Below are positions 10,525 to 21,243 of a DNA stretch of 64,000 nt, one piece after another. A program made the translations under genes and the position numbers. Numbering within the stretch: the first letter of the stretch is position 1; the number at the start of each line of letters is the position of its first letter. This DNA is from Niebla homalea. Lineage: Eukaryota; Ascomycota; Lecanoromycetes; Lecanorales; Ramalinaceae. Where the stretch lies: NCBI GenBank assembly GCA_019925105.1, contig JAHGAU010000007.1, positions 1,612,001 to 1,676,000 of the forward strand, read 5' to 3'. The notes under the pieces are model-generated. The model had not been told where the DNA came from. It made no database searches and saw only the letters and a list, made by a program, of their open reading frames with translations.

Positions 10525-11562
10525 ATGGCTGATCGAAAAATCGACGTCCACACACACTTTCTGAGCCCTGACTATCACAAAACGCTTGTCGACCTTGGCT
10601 ATACGAATCCAGACGGAATGGCAGATATACCAGGATGGTCCCCGGAGTCACATCTCGCCTACATGGATGAATACGGCATCGAAAAGTCTGTTCTCAGCAT
10701 TTCTTCTCCGGGCACGAATCTATCACCTGATGCGGATTTAAATTCTCGGTTGGCAAGGGAGACCAATCAGTACGCCGCAAGCCTCAAGGCTCAATACCCG
10801 AAACGTTTCGGATACTTCGCGTCATTGCCCATGACCGATGTTTCAGCTTGTCTTGCAGAGATCAAGGAGGTTCTTGATGGACCCACTCCTGCGGATGGGT
10901 TGGTGATGATGTCCAATACCCTAGGCTTTTACCTGGGTGATCCGCATCTGCGGCCCATACTTGAGGAGCTGCATTCCCGCAAAGCTGTTGTGTTCGTCCA
11001 CCCAACTACGCCTTGCTTTCAGGCTAGCGTAAACGGTCAAACTACTTCAGAACACTACAACACCTCCTCTCCTCTTGCGGAGGCATACGCAGCCCCGCTA
11101 TTTGAGTTCTTCTTTGACAGCGGACGCTCCGTCCTAGACTTGATCTCGACTGGTACCGCATGCCGGTTCAACAATATTCGCTGGATTGCCTCCCATTGTG
11201 GTGGGGTCTTGCCACCGCTGATCGATCGAGCAGTCATGTGGGTACATCATGGTATGCCTCTCACCACGATCAGAGATTCCTCCCCTGTCACCGAGTCCCA
11301 GATCAGGTCAGTACTGGCACAGCAATTCTGGTTCGATATGGCGGGCAATCCCCTACCCACCCAAATAGATTCACTGCTCAAGCACACGGTGAAGGAGCGA
11401 CTGCTCTTCGGTAGCGATGTACCTTGGACGCCTTTCGACTCGGGGGGAAAGGGTGCGGAAATGCTAGATGAAGACCTTAGAAAAATAGGCTTTGGAGACA
11501 AAGACCTCGAGAAACTCTATTGGAGGAACGCACAGCAGCTATCACTGAACGGTTCAAAATAG
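10525..11562 (+). CDS. Amidohydrolase-type aromatic acid decarboxylase (6-methylsalicylate / ACMSD-like)
   Basis: A single-exon gene of 345 codons. It has the metal site of the amidohydrolase-2 (ACMSD) superfamily in order: HTH at His9/His11, VHP at His159, SHCGG at His224 and FGSDVPW with Asp298. These decarboxylases remove a carboxyl group from aromatic acids in the cytosol without organic cofactors, using Zn or Mn. The overall pattern (VDLGYTNPDGMADIPGW near the start, IASHCGG, GSDVPWTPFD) recalls 6-methylsalicylate decarboxylases of fungal polyketide clusters, but substrate assignment is inference; gamma-resorcylate and 5-carboxyvanillate type enzymes share the motifs. It lies 0.8 kb downstream of the dead polyketide synthase and on the same strand, so it may be the surviving tailoring enzyme of that cluster. 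The frame and all metal ligands are intact. Confidence 0.85.
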   Translation: MADRKIDVHTHFLSPDYHKTLVDLGYTNPDGMADIPGWSPESHLAYMDEYGIEKSVLSISSPGTNLSPDADLNSRLARETNQYAASLKAQYPKRFGYFASLPMTDVSACLAEIKEVLDGPTPADGLVMMSNTLGFYLGDPHLRPILEELHSRKAVVFVHPTTPCFQASVNGQTTSEHYNTSSPLAEAYAAPLFEFFFDSGRSVLDLISTGTACRFNNIRWIASHCGGVLPPLIDRAVMWVHHGMPLTTIRDSSPVTESQIRSVLAQQFWFDMAGNPLPTQIDSLLKHTVKERLLFGSDVPWTPFDSGGKGAEMLDEDLRKIGFGDKDLEKLYWRNAQQLSLNGSK

Positions 11563-12167
11563 CAGCAATGAATGGGGTGTCTGTCTCCAATCAACCCTAT
11601 GGCTCTTTAAACTATCGAGCTTGATATTGGTTACAAGAAATTTGTTGCAGTCATAATCAGAGTAGCCGCAACTCAGAGCTGCAAACGGGGGAGGCAATAG
11701 ATCGAATGTAGTCATTCTTGGAATATGCCTCGTCGCCTCTATTATGGTACGCTTTCGACTAGTAAAAAAGCCGAGCTGTCTACGATATAGCCCAAAGCGG
11801 GTGAGTTGGCGCGGCTTGGCTAATCAGCGAGTCAGCCTACCAATCATCAGTGTCAGGCCTCTAGATCGCTCATTTTGAACTTTGATGGTAGTCTTCTAGC
11901 AATGTGTTTGGTGTTCGTGATTTTCAAGCACAAGGTCTGAAACATCATACAAAAGCAGCGTTGTGGTGAAAATACTCTACGCCTGTTGAATTGGGAACGG
12001 GCTGAGCTTCAGCCTGCCTCATCATAATATTAATACTTGTGGTATGCATAAAACAATATCTTGAGAATTTCATAGCATTGTATCCGCAACCAAAGGAGCA
12101 ACTGATGAATAGTGATAGAGATGACACCAACCACGATTTCCCAAAAGAGATCCAAAGTCCTTGAACC
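11563..12167. other. Convergent intergenic region
   Basis: It lies between the 3' ends of the decarboxylase (+) and the membrane protein gene (-). No convincing coding, repeat or RNA signal. Confidence 0.4.
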
Positions 12168-12923
12168 CTACCCATCGTCTGCTCCTGGCGCACCCCTCGG
12201 TCTGCCCCAGACAACGCGCCTCAACCTCCTCCTTGCCTGCTCCAACTCCTCCTCCTCATCGGTATCGAAGTCGCCCCTTATCCGATCCATCTCCATCAGC
12301 ACAACAGGCACCAATGCCGACCATATCGGGTACGCCTCCCGAACAAAGCGCACCACTCGGCAGCAATGTGAATATGCAAATACGTAAACGCTCAACGTCC
12401 ACAGTGTGACCAAATCCACGAGTATTGCTGGCGTCTGGATGAGGTGTCGGGTCTGCAGTCGGAGCAGCCTGAGTGTTTTCCGCACCAGCCACAGCGGACC
12501 GTGCGTTCTCGCAAAGGCCGTGAGGACCAGGAAGTGTGCGAGGACTTCGATTTCGCATTTCAGAAAGCGGGCGATGAAGAAGGTCCGCAGGACGTCCAGG
12601 AGTGTCCACGCGATACCATGTGATGCGCTTTTCTTGTTGCCGGTCTTTGATTGGTAGAGTATGGCTCCAATGGTCTGGGAGAAGTTGGCCATGTATGCGA
12701 TACTGTAGAATGTCTTGTCATGATCGTCGATGCTGTAAGTCTCGCCCACGGTGAAGAGGACGGTCAGAAAGCAGATTAGCAACTTTGATACAATTGAGCT
12801 GAGGGAGCCGCTGTGGAGAGTGGTGGATAAATAGTGGTCCAGTGCAAGGAGGGTGATTTGGTTGAGCGAATTGGTTGCATGCATGAGGTAGAATGCTTGA
12901 AGATGTGGGTCCAGGTGTGCCAT
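12168..12923 (-). CDS. Hypothetical integral membrane protein (251 aa)
   Basis: One uninterrupted frame from ATG at 12923. The product is hydrophobic with probable membrane segments at about residues 40-62 (LLICFLTVLFTV), 72-92, 105-150 and 175-200, joined by short basic loops, and ends in a charged tail with a DEEEE run followed by Arg-rich residues. No family was recognised. A high content of Leu, His and aromatic residues without gaps in the frame argues for a real gene rather than a chance frame. Confidence 0.6.
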   Translation of the reverse strand: MAHLDPHLQAFYLMHATNSLNQITLLALDHYLSTTLHSGSLSSIVSKLLICFLTVLFTVGETYSIDDHDKTFYSIAYMANFSQTIGAILYQSKTGNKKSASHGIAWTLLDVLRTFFIARFLKCEIEVLAHFLVLTAFARTHGPLWLVRKTLRLLRLQTRHLIQTPAILVDLVTLWTLSVYVFAYSHCCRVVRFVREAYPIWSALVPVVLMEMDRIRGDFDTDEEEELEQARRRLRRVVWGRPRGAPGADDG

Positions 12924-13254
12924 GGAACTGATCTCAATCTGGATTTATGGATAAGAGAGTGATAATTGCTGAAGAAATAAAGCGCCTCGCTGCCAAGATA
13001 CTGTGAGATCGGTCTGATGAGAAAGAACGAATGCTGCGTATTGCGCTTGAAGACGATGTTCAGTTATATGGAGAAGACGAAAGAATGGAGAATGCAAAGA
13101 GATTTTACCATGCAAGCGTAAGCCATGCTCTTGCCTTTTCCTGCAGAGTGAGCGAAGGTCCAAGTCGCATAAGAAGAAAATGGCAGGAAGCAAGCAGATG
13201 AAATTTTTGCTGAGTGAGTCTAATAACGTCAAGCTTGATCTCCCAGCTGATCCA

Positions 13255-13937
13255 TCAGAACCCTATGTCACAATTAGCCACGGACCAGACACCAAAAGCA
13301 TTGACAGTGGACCTACGCAGCGGCGTGAAGAACCACCTGTTCTTCCCACTCTGATACCTCTCGTCCAAAGCTTTCTTCACCGTCTTCTTTGCATCCTCCC
13401 TCTGGCTGACCTCCTTGAATGTATCATTGGTTACGACTCCTTTCAATCCTTCCAATTCCAGAGTGTAGCGTGTAGGCATGATGTGATTATAGTTGACAGT
13501 CTTGATGAATGGCTTGACCTTGTTGCGCTTGTCTTGCCTCTTTTTGGACATCCGACGGGTGATCTGTGAGGGATATCGTTCTATACCTGCGACAAGCGCG
13601 TGAGGGAATGGGTGCGTCTTGGAGCCGGTGTCGAGGGGTTGAATGATGACAACCTGCAGCGGGACGAGTCAGTCAATGTTTCAATCAGCTATTGATGATT
13701 CTTTCTCATGGTCGTGATGAGCTTCACTATATCATATGAGGCCAGTCGGCCATCCACAATTCTTTTGGGCTGTTCGTTGAAGCTGGGTTTGAGGTAAATG
13801 CAAAACTGCTGGGCACTACCTTTTTACCGGCATACCGCCCTCTTGTGATGATGGCGACACGCCCGACCTTGAGGACTGCAGATAGCGCAATTAGTGACAA
13901 GGCCCCAGATAGCACAGCGTCAGCACGTACACTTCAT
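13255..13937 (-). CDS. rpl27: 60S ribosomal protein L27 (eL27)
   Basis: Four exons: 13937-13931, 13875-13820, 13653-13317 and 13262-13255, giving 135 residues. Exon 1 is only ATGAAGT; splicing to exon 2 yields [21 protein letters not shown], the conserved start of eL27, and exon 3 adds the KOW-domain core ([11 protein letters not shown]) and the ITRRMSKKR block. Introns: 13930-13876 (GTACGT...CTGCAG), 13819-13654 (GTAGTG...CTGCAG), 13316-13263 (GTAGGT...ACATAG, branch-like GCTAAT). Removing the third intron makes the end WFFTPLRF, as in eukaryotic eL27. Retaining it leaves the frame open and replaces the final Phe by an 18-residue extension before the same stop, because the intron is 54 nt and stop-free. 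The protein belongs to the large ribosomal subunit. It is divergently placed against the coiled-coil gene at 14331. Confidence 0.95.
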
Positions 13938-14330
13938 TGTTGGCGCTGATGTCAATGTGTTTCCTGTCGCAATCAATAAGCCAGGCCAACTTCTGTGTGG
14001 GAATGTGGGATAGCGGATAGCGGCCCTAAGCGTGAATTCGGCGACCGGCTAATCTTTCTGCCGACGGCTCCTGCCGAATACGTCGCGGCGGCGCCTTTGT
14101 TTACTTTAGGAGAGGAAATGTTTTGGAGAGAACAGAGAGATCACAAAGTGCAATGAGTCATTCTGGCTGCGCTGTGGAGTGTGAAGAATACCTAACGACC
14201 TCGGCGGACCTCACCGCAATCTGCTGAATGCTCTAAGCATTAACAGTCACGGGCAGAGTGCCCTTCCTCTATTCAGCTGAACCACATTCCTCGCCTCGAA
14301 TACCCGTGAAACATCTTCCGAGCAATTGAA
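13938..14330. promoter_or_regulatory. Divergent promoter between rpl27 and the coiled-coil gene
   Basis: This 393-bp interval separates two outward-facing start codons, so both promoters must lie here or overlap it. It includes GC-rich stretches with repeated CGGC near 14030-14095. No ribosomal-protein promoter box was identified with confidence. Confidence 0.55.
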
Positions 14331-17300
14331 ATGCCTTCAATCGATAGGGAAGACTCCCGTGACCGGGAATTGGTGCTCAAGCATCGGCCGTCATTCTCTG
14401 ATTCAGGGAGAGCATCAGTCCCTATGTATGCTGAGTCTGCTCGTGTTAATGTTACCCTTCTGCTCAATGACCCCCAAATACGCTGCACACTGTGCTCTTC
14501 GGAGCTGATGAGCTGACTCGCCATACAATAGGTGGGACAGTTCAGATCCGGATCGCGCCCCACCTCCCCTCCCTCTCAACCCAGGCTCCTCGAGTCCGGC
14601 AGCAAAGCCAAACGCTTCCAGGAACATCGCTGCTGCAGCAGAGGCTTTTTCAGCAAAGGCTCGCGAGAGCGCATACACGGTCAATCCTCCACCGCAGAAG
14701 TCGCCCGAGAAGTCATTGGTCAAGGGTCACAAGCGTTTCGAATCACTCCAAAATGGCAGTCTGCGCAACAGGAATAGTTACACCGACGCATTAAAATCTC
14801 TTGATAGGACTCCATCTCCGGAAAAGTCTCCAGAGAAGCCACCTCGAACCCCGGGGTATTTTGAGAATCGGAATATTGAGAATCGATCCCCAGAGAGGGC
14901 GTCTGCTCAGTCAAGTACGCCAACTCCAGGTGAAAGAGACTCGGGAAAAGAAACGCCAACTTCCCGGCCACAACGACCGCCGCTCAAGGCAATCTTGGGT
15001 CAGAGCACTCCTCCTTCCGCTACGATGCTTGCCTTGAAGGAGATGGTTGTACCCAAGGACCTCGACCCTGCATTGGCAGACATCACGAACTCCTCTACAT
15101 CCAACTATCGGCAGCCCGCCGAAAATGTGGGTTCCTCTACACCCAGTCACCGACAGCCGCAGACTTTTGATGCCATCTCCAGCCAGATATTGGGTCTCAC
15201 TACCATAGCGACGAATCTGCAGAAGGAGATGGCGCAATTAAGCAGACGAAGCAAAGATAACGCCACAGACCTGATCAGTCTCAAAGAGGCAACAAATTCA
15301 AGAGATGAAGACATCCGCAAAAGTCTCAAAGATCTGGCTTCCAATTTGACGACTAAGCTCCTGGACCCTGATCGATCAGAACGAGACGGCGGTTCGCGCT
15401 CAGCAAGCAGCTTTGGACATCGGCCTGGAAGCTATCTGCTGGACAGTAAGCCGCATAATTTTGGGGAGGGTCTACCGAAGAGTTTCTCCCTTCCCAGGAT
15501 GGGCAGTCCTGGAATATCAGCATCCGACATGTCCAGCTCCTCGTGGAATGCTGGCATAGAGAGACCTGCAAGCCTAGCGCTCTTGGGCAAAATATTCGAT
15601 GAAATGGGAACCAAAGAATGTCAAGATTCCATTGTTGTCTCGCTAGCTGAGCTGAAGAATATATCCAAGAGCTTCAAGACGGATCCTCAAGTTACAAAGA
15701 AGTTGGAAGAGATATTTACCCTCGTCAAAGACAGTAGTGCTGGCAGTCGCGCACTTGTTCCACGACGGGACCATGGCAATGGCGCAGGCAATCAACCTTC
15801 GCGCCTTGATGTCGACTTTGAGCCTAAGCCAGCACCGTCAGCGCAGTCGTCGCGAGAACTGACTCCTCAACGAGCAAACTCAAAAGCTGGCATAAGCGCA
15901 AAAGCTGCAGATTTTGTGAATGAGGATCTGCAAAAATTGCTACAGAAGATGAAGGATAGCATCGCTCACGGAGGTGGAATGACAGCTGAAGTCAAAAAAG
16001 ATCTTCGGGAGTTGCGGGCTCAGGTACTTATACAGGGGCGGGATATCGCTGAGAAACTAGATCATGCAGAGTCAATCAAGAGCACCAGCCGAGAAGACGC
16101 ACCGGGTCCGGGACGCGAAGAAATCGCGCAGATTGTACAAGATGGGCTCTTTGAGTTGAGGGAGCATATGGAGAATCTCATGCGCGAAAGGCGCCGACAA
16201 TCATCCTCATCAATGACCTCTCGCCATTCAGTGGATAGCCAAGAAGTCTACACAGCGGTTAAGAACGCCTTGGTTGAACTTCCAACGCAACAACAGCTGG
16301 CAACCCAGCCAGCAGGATCTGGTATTGAGCGTGAGGAGATACTGGAAGCCGTTCGCGAGGCCTGGGAACATTACAAGCCAGAGATCGATGTCCAGAATTA
16401 TGGTCTTGAGAGAGACGAGGTGCTCCAATGCCTCAAAGAAGGTCTGCAAGAGTACCAGCCTCAGGACAGGAATCTTGACGATGCCCACTATGAAGTCGTA
16501 CTTGATGCAGTTCGAGAGGGACTTCAGGACTTCAAGCCACCAGCACCAATAGAAACCGAAGCCAATATCACAAGGGATGAGATTCTTATGACTGTACGAG
16601 AATGCCTGGAATCTTTCGAGTTTCCTTCACATACTGGGGCATCGAGGAACCCCGAAATTACGCGTGATGAAGTCCTAGACGCGGTGCGAGAGGGGCTATC
16701 CACACAAGCGCCAATATCAAGAGAGATCGAATTCAATCGGGACGACCTTTTTGAAGCTGTCAAAGCCGGCCTACAGGGCACTCGTACGCCAATGGCCGGC
16801 GTTGGTGAACAAGTGTTGGAGAAGATGGTAGAGCTCACTGATGACATGAGGGTTGAGTTCAAGGAGTACTCAGAGGCTAATGGTGGCGACACCGAGCAAG
16901 TTCTGGATGCTTTGAAGGATGGTTTAGAGGTTCTCAGAACGAAGATTGAAAAGTATGTGGATCGAGCGGCGGATGTGACTGGCAAGGATGAGATCATCGA
17001 CACCATCAAAAATAGTATGGAGCAATTGCGGGAGGACCTCGAAGGAAGTCTTGCCGAGAAAGATCGGTCGCATGGCCCAACTGACAACGGTGAACTGTTG
17101 GACATGATGGAAAGAGAGTTTGAACATCTCCGTCAGGTCATGAAGCCTGCGTCTGATCAAGAAGGAAGCATTGGAACTGGTCGGGAGGAGATCATCGACA
17201 CCATCAAAAATAGTATGGAGCAATTGCGGGATGACCTCGAAGGAAGTCTTGCCGAGAAAGATCGGTCGCATGGCCCGACTGACAACGGTGAACTGTTGGA

Positions 17301-20300
17301 CATGATGGAAAGAGAGTTTGAACATCTCCGTCAGGTCATGAAGCCTGCGTCTGACCAAGAAGGAAGCATTGGAACTGGTCGGGAGGCAATCTTGGATACC
17401 ATTCGAGAAGGTCTGGCGGAAGTAAATTCATCTGTGACGCGCAGTGTCGAAAAAGGAGCCGATAATGAGACCATGGAGTTGATGAAGGATGAGTTTGAGC
17501 ATCTTCGGGAAGTCATTGCAACAAGCCTCATCAAGAACGGCGCATCATCGGATAAGGACGAGCTCCTGGACGCCATTCGTGAAAGCCATGAGAACATGCG
17601 AACCGATCTTGAACTCAAGCAACACCGCCCAGAAAGCAGTCTTTCAAACACCAGCGAGCTGTTGGACGCTTTCAACGAAGGCTTGGACACCCTGCGCAAC
17701 GACATAGTAAAGATCGTTGATAAACCCGCCGACATGAGTGTCAACTACGAGATCCTCGAAACGCTCAAGGAAGGCTTAGAAGGCGTGAGAATGGACCTTG
17801 ATGGATTACGTGCTGCCCAAGAGGTTGGCAGAGGTCTCTCTGAGAATAGAGATGGCGAAGTCGTCATCGCTGATCCCAATGTCGAGAAGTTGCACAAGAA
17901 TGACATCGGCAACCTGGAAATGATGATTGCCCAACTTCGCATCAAGGTAGAGGCTCTTGACAACATGCCCCAGCCCCCGCTATCACATCCTTCAGATGAT
18001 GGGGTTCGTGAGCAGATGCAGGGTCTAGAGGACACGCTTCATAACCTTCAAGCTTCAGTGGCCGACCTTGCGTCGCGGGAGCAAAGTCAATCGATCTCAA
18101 AGGAAGACTTGGAGGCTTTCGAGACGCTTTTGCGCAACACCAAAGCCAGAGTAGATGACTTTGCATCCGCGGATGCAGATGGTCTTGCCAAGGTCTCCCA
18201 TTTTGAGTCGATGGAATCCCTGCTGAACGACACACGGGATGCCTTGACAGATCTCGAAACCGATCTTGCTTCCAAGAAAGACATTGGCGTTCTTGAAGCT
18301 TTGCTCAAGGAGGTACAAGCTGGACTCGAAGACCTACGCGAGAAAGGTCCCAGCCTTGGCGATTCCGAGGAGATCAGAAAGACTGACATCGAGGCACTGG
18401 AGACTTTGTGCATGGACACCAAGACTCAGATCTCGGAACTACCATTGCCTGACCCAGAACAGCTTGCTTCGAAGGAAGAAGTCCTAATCCTTGATGAGCT
18501 TCTTAGAAAATTGGATCGAGAAGGCGCAGAGCAACATGAACTACAAGCCCAGGCCTTCGAAGCAAGAAAGATTGAGCATGGTGGACTTGCTGACAAGATT
18601 GAAGATCTCAAACTCATCTTTGAGGATGTCAGAGCAGAGTTGAAAGCAAGCATCACGGATGGTGGCAATGGCGTGAAGGATCTAGCCCAGACTCTGGATA
18701 CCGTTGCTGAGGCTGTAATGGCTGGTGATGTCACAGCATCAGTGGGTGAGCTTCAGGAGCTCGTGAAGATCGAGTTTGAAGAAGGTCGAAAGACAGCGGA
18801 CGATATCAAGGATCATAACGAGCAGAATCACAAGATCTTATTCGACAGACATGCAACCCATAAAGACGAAATCATTGGCAACTTGAAGGCCAGGCTGGAT
18901 GTTCGTTTCGACGAGCTTATGACCAAGTACGACGACGCCCAATTTGCTGCTAAGGAGAAGGAAAAAGCGTCGGTGAGTAAAGACGTTCAACAAGAAGAGA
19001 TTGTGGCTGCGACCAAGACCGCGGCTGAAGACCTCAAAACCTTGGTCGATACGCTAGGCTCCACTGTCTCCGACTCTTGTGAACGTATGAGTGAAGACTC
19101 AAAGACTGTGTTCAGCCGCGTTGACGAAGTTGGGTCGAAACTTGACGAGCTCCTGGTTGCTGGAGACGCAAAGGCTGACCACCAAGCAACGCGAGCCGAG
19201 ATTTCCAAGGTCCTTGCGGGCGTGGAGGGCGTTCAGGTCCACGCTTCAGAATATCACCCCAAGATTCTAGATGCTGTGATGGATATCCTGGGCATCGTTG
19301 GTCAGCACTATGAGCAAGCAAAGTCTTCGGCTGAAGAGATCAAGACAAGCGTTCAAGCAATACCGGGAGCAATTCCACTACCAGCGATTGCGCCGACCCC
19401 GGAAGTACCAGTAACCAGAGAACTTCCGTCAATCGAGCGTTACGATGACACTGCCTTGCACTCGAAGCTCGATCAATTGGTTTCGAATGCCTCTAACGCC
19501 GGCAAGACGGCGGTGGAACTTGCGGTACTCGAGCAGATTCGCGAACAAGTGGCGGCTACGGCAACTCAAATGAGCGATTTCGTCGCCTTCCAGCAGCAAA
19601 CCATTGTAGAATCGAATGAGAGCAAGGCGAAAGAGGCAGAAGACGCTGCAGTCGCTCTTGAGAAGCGAGTCGCTCAGAAAGAGATTGTTGAAGCCGATAT
19701 TGTCAGACTTTCGGAGCAGAAGGCTGAGCTTGGTGGCGATGTGAAGACGCTTAGATCAGAGAAGGACAATTTGACCTCCCTGAAAAACAAGATGCAAGCC
19801 GACCTGTCTTCGCTTGAAATGGCACTACAAATCCGTCGGGAAGAGCTCCAAGTGATGGAGGCAAGAGCTGACGGTCTCGAGCGTCGTATACTCGATAACG
19901 TGCTGGACCACTCACGCTCGCTACTCACCACTTCAAGACCGGCTTCAAGCCTCAAAGACATGAACTTGAAGCGGGTAACGTCGAATGCCAGCAATGCGAC
20001 CTCCACTACCAGAGCGTCATCCGTAAGCACTACCAAGCCTTCCCCAGCACCAAGTGCCGTCAGCAGTGGCATTGGAATGGCCATGAAACGTCGTCAACCT
20101 CGACCCCCATCCAGCAATAGCTCCAGAGTCGGACAGCCCGACCGACGAATCCTCAGTCTTAGCACGCTTGGATCGAACAGGTCCGCAGTTGGCGATCGAG
20201 CCATGGTCCTGGCAAATGCTCCAGCGATGGGTGGAAACACCGGCTCAAGAGGCCTGAGCACTGGAGGTATGAAGCGCAGCCACAGCGTCAAGTCCAATTT

Positions 20301-20826
20301 CGGCAGTCAGAGCCGCAAGTCCAGCTGGGGCGGTACAAACAAGGCGGTGGGACTGTACGGCGACGATCCGATCTCGGACAAGGAAAATAGCGTCCTGGAT
20401 GAGGAGGACGAAGAAGACGATGTAGATGGTAGTGAGGCGGGTACGGAGCGTCGGTCTAGCTACTCGGGCACCTACACTGGCACAGGGAGCTATGGCGAGG
20501 GGAGCACCATCTCAAGTGATGACAAGAGGACTAGTCTTGCAGCATCGTCGACGGTGGGTACGCTCGGAACCAGAGATTTCGCCATTACCGAGGATGGACA
20601 CGAGAATGCCGCCGATGAAGAAGGCGAGCATGATGCAGAGGCCAAAGATGATGGAGGACTGTACATAGCCAAGGAGGCTTATGAGCAGGGCAACGGGTCG
20701 CCGAAGCCTGTTGAAGAGAAGAGAGGTGACATCGTCCTATTTGGGCAGAACAGCGATAGTGGTATCGGATCGGACATGCCGACTGCGCAGCTTGAAGGTG
20801 GGAGTGACTATTTCAGGGAGGTGTAA
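14331..20826 (+). CDS. Giant repetitive coiled-coil protein (2129 aa)
   Basis: Exon 1 14331-14425, intron 14426-14531 (GTATGC...CTGAC...AATAG, phase 2), exon 2 14532-20826. The long frame continues upstream of its first internal ATG at 14719 with clearly coding sequence (WDSSDPDRAPPPLPLNPGSS), which the small first exon completes. The N-terminal 300 residues are Ser/Pro-rich with SPEK-like phosphosite clusters. From about residue 600 a degenerate unit of 30-40 residues built on [RD]E-[IV]-L-[DE]-x-[IV]-[RK]-EGL recurs many times, including a perfect-register 66-residue duplication (16990-17385). A long heptad-type coiled coil follows (about 1640-1800), then a Ser/Arg-rich tail with an acidic DEEDEEDD patch. 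Relatives in filamentous ascomycetes are often labelled chromosome segregation ATPase, but I see no Walker motif, so a structural or scaffolding role is the safer inference. Confidence 0.85.
16990..17385 (+). repeat. 198-bp in-frame tandem duplication inside the coiled-coil gene
   Basis: Copy 1 is 16990-17187 and copy 2 17188-17385. They differ at three positions by eye (a Glu/Asp change in QLR[ED]DLEG and two silent changes). Both begin EIIDTIKNSMEQLR and end GTGRE. The neighbouring related units are far more diverged. Confidence 0.93.
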
Positions 20827-21243
20827 AACAGGTTTGGATTGGGATGAGCAGGTACTCGTTGTTGGGCAACCAAGTGGCTGCGGCGTTTCCTTTTTTTTTG
20901 AAGTATGGCTAGCTAGCGATGGTGTTTCATGGGTGTTTCGTGGGTGTGCATATCTTGTTTTGTTCAAGCAATGACCAAAACCTTTCTTTGTATAGTCAAG
21001 AAGGGAGCGAATACGTGTGCACCAACATTTCAATCAACAGAACACATATCTTTGTTCATAAGTTTCGTTTTCAGATTTTAATCATGATGATGGACAAGAT
21101 CCTACATCTTCTTCTATTTGCAGCCAATGCCTTATCATTTATTTCATCACAAATCAGATCGTAATCCTCCACCGCCAGCGAAGCTACCAAAGCCATTCAC
21201 CTCGAAACCCCCCCAAACCCTCCCACCCTCATCAACTCCTCCA
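20827..21243. other. Convergent 3' flanks of the coiled-coil and methyltransferase genes
   Basis: Two convergent genes end here. The left part holds a poly-T run (20891-20899) and AT-rich sequence typical of fungal 3' UTR. No independent gene. Confidence 0.45.

Noticed and set aside
13255..13316. Extended C-terminus of eL27 read straight through to the stop
   Set aside because: A spliced intron restores the universal LRF ending; the extension is kept only as a possible isoform.
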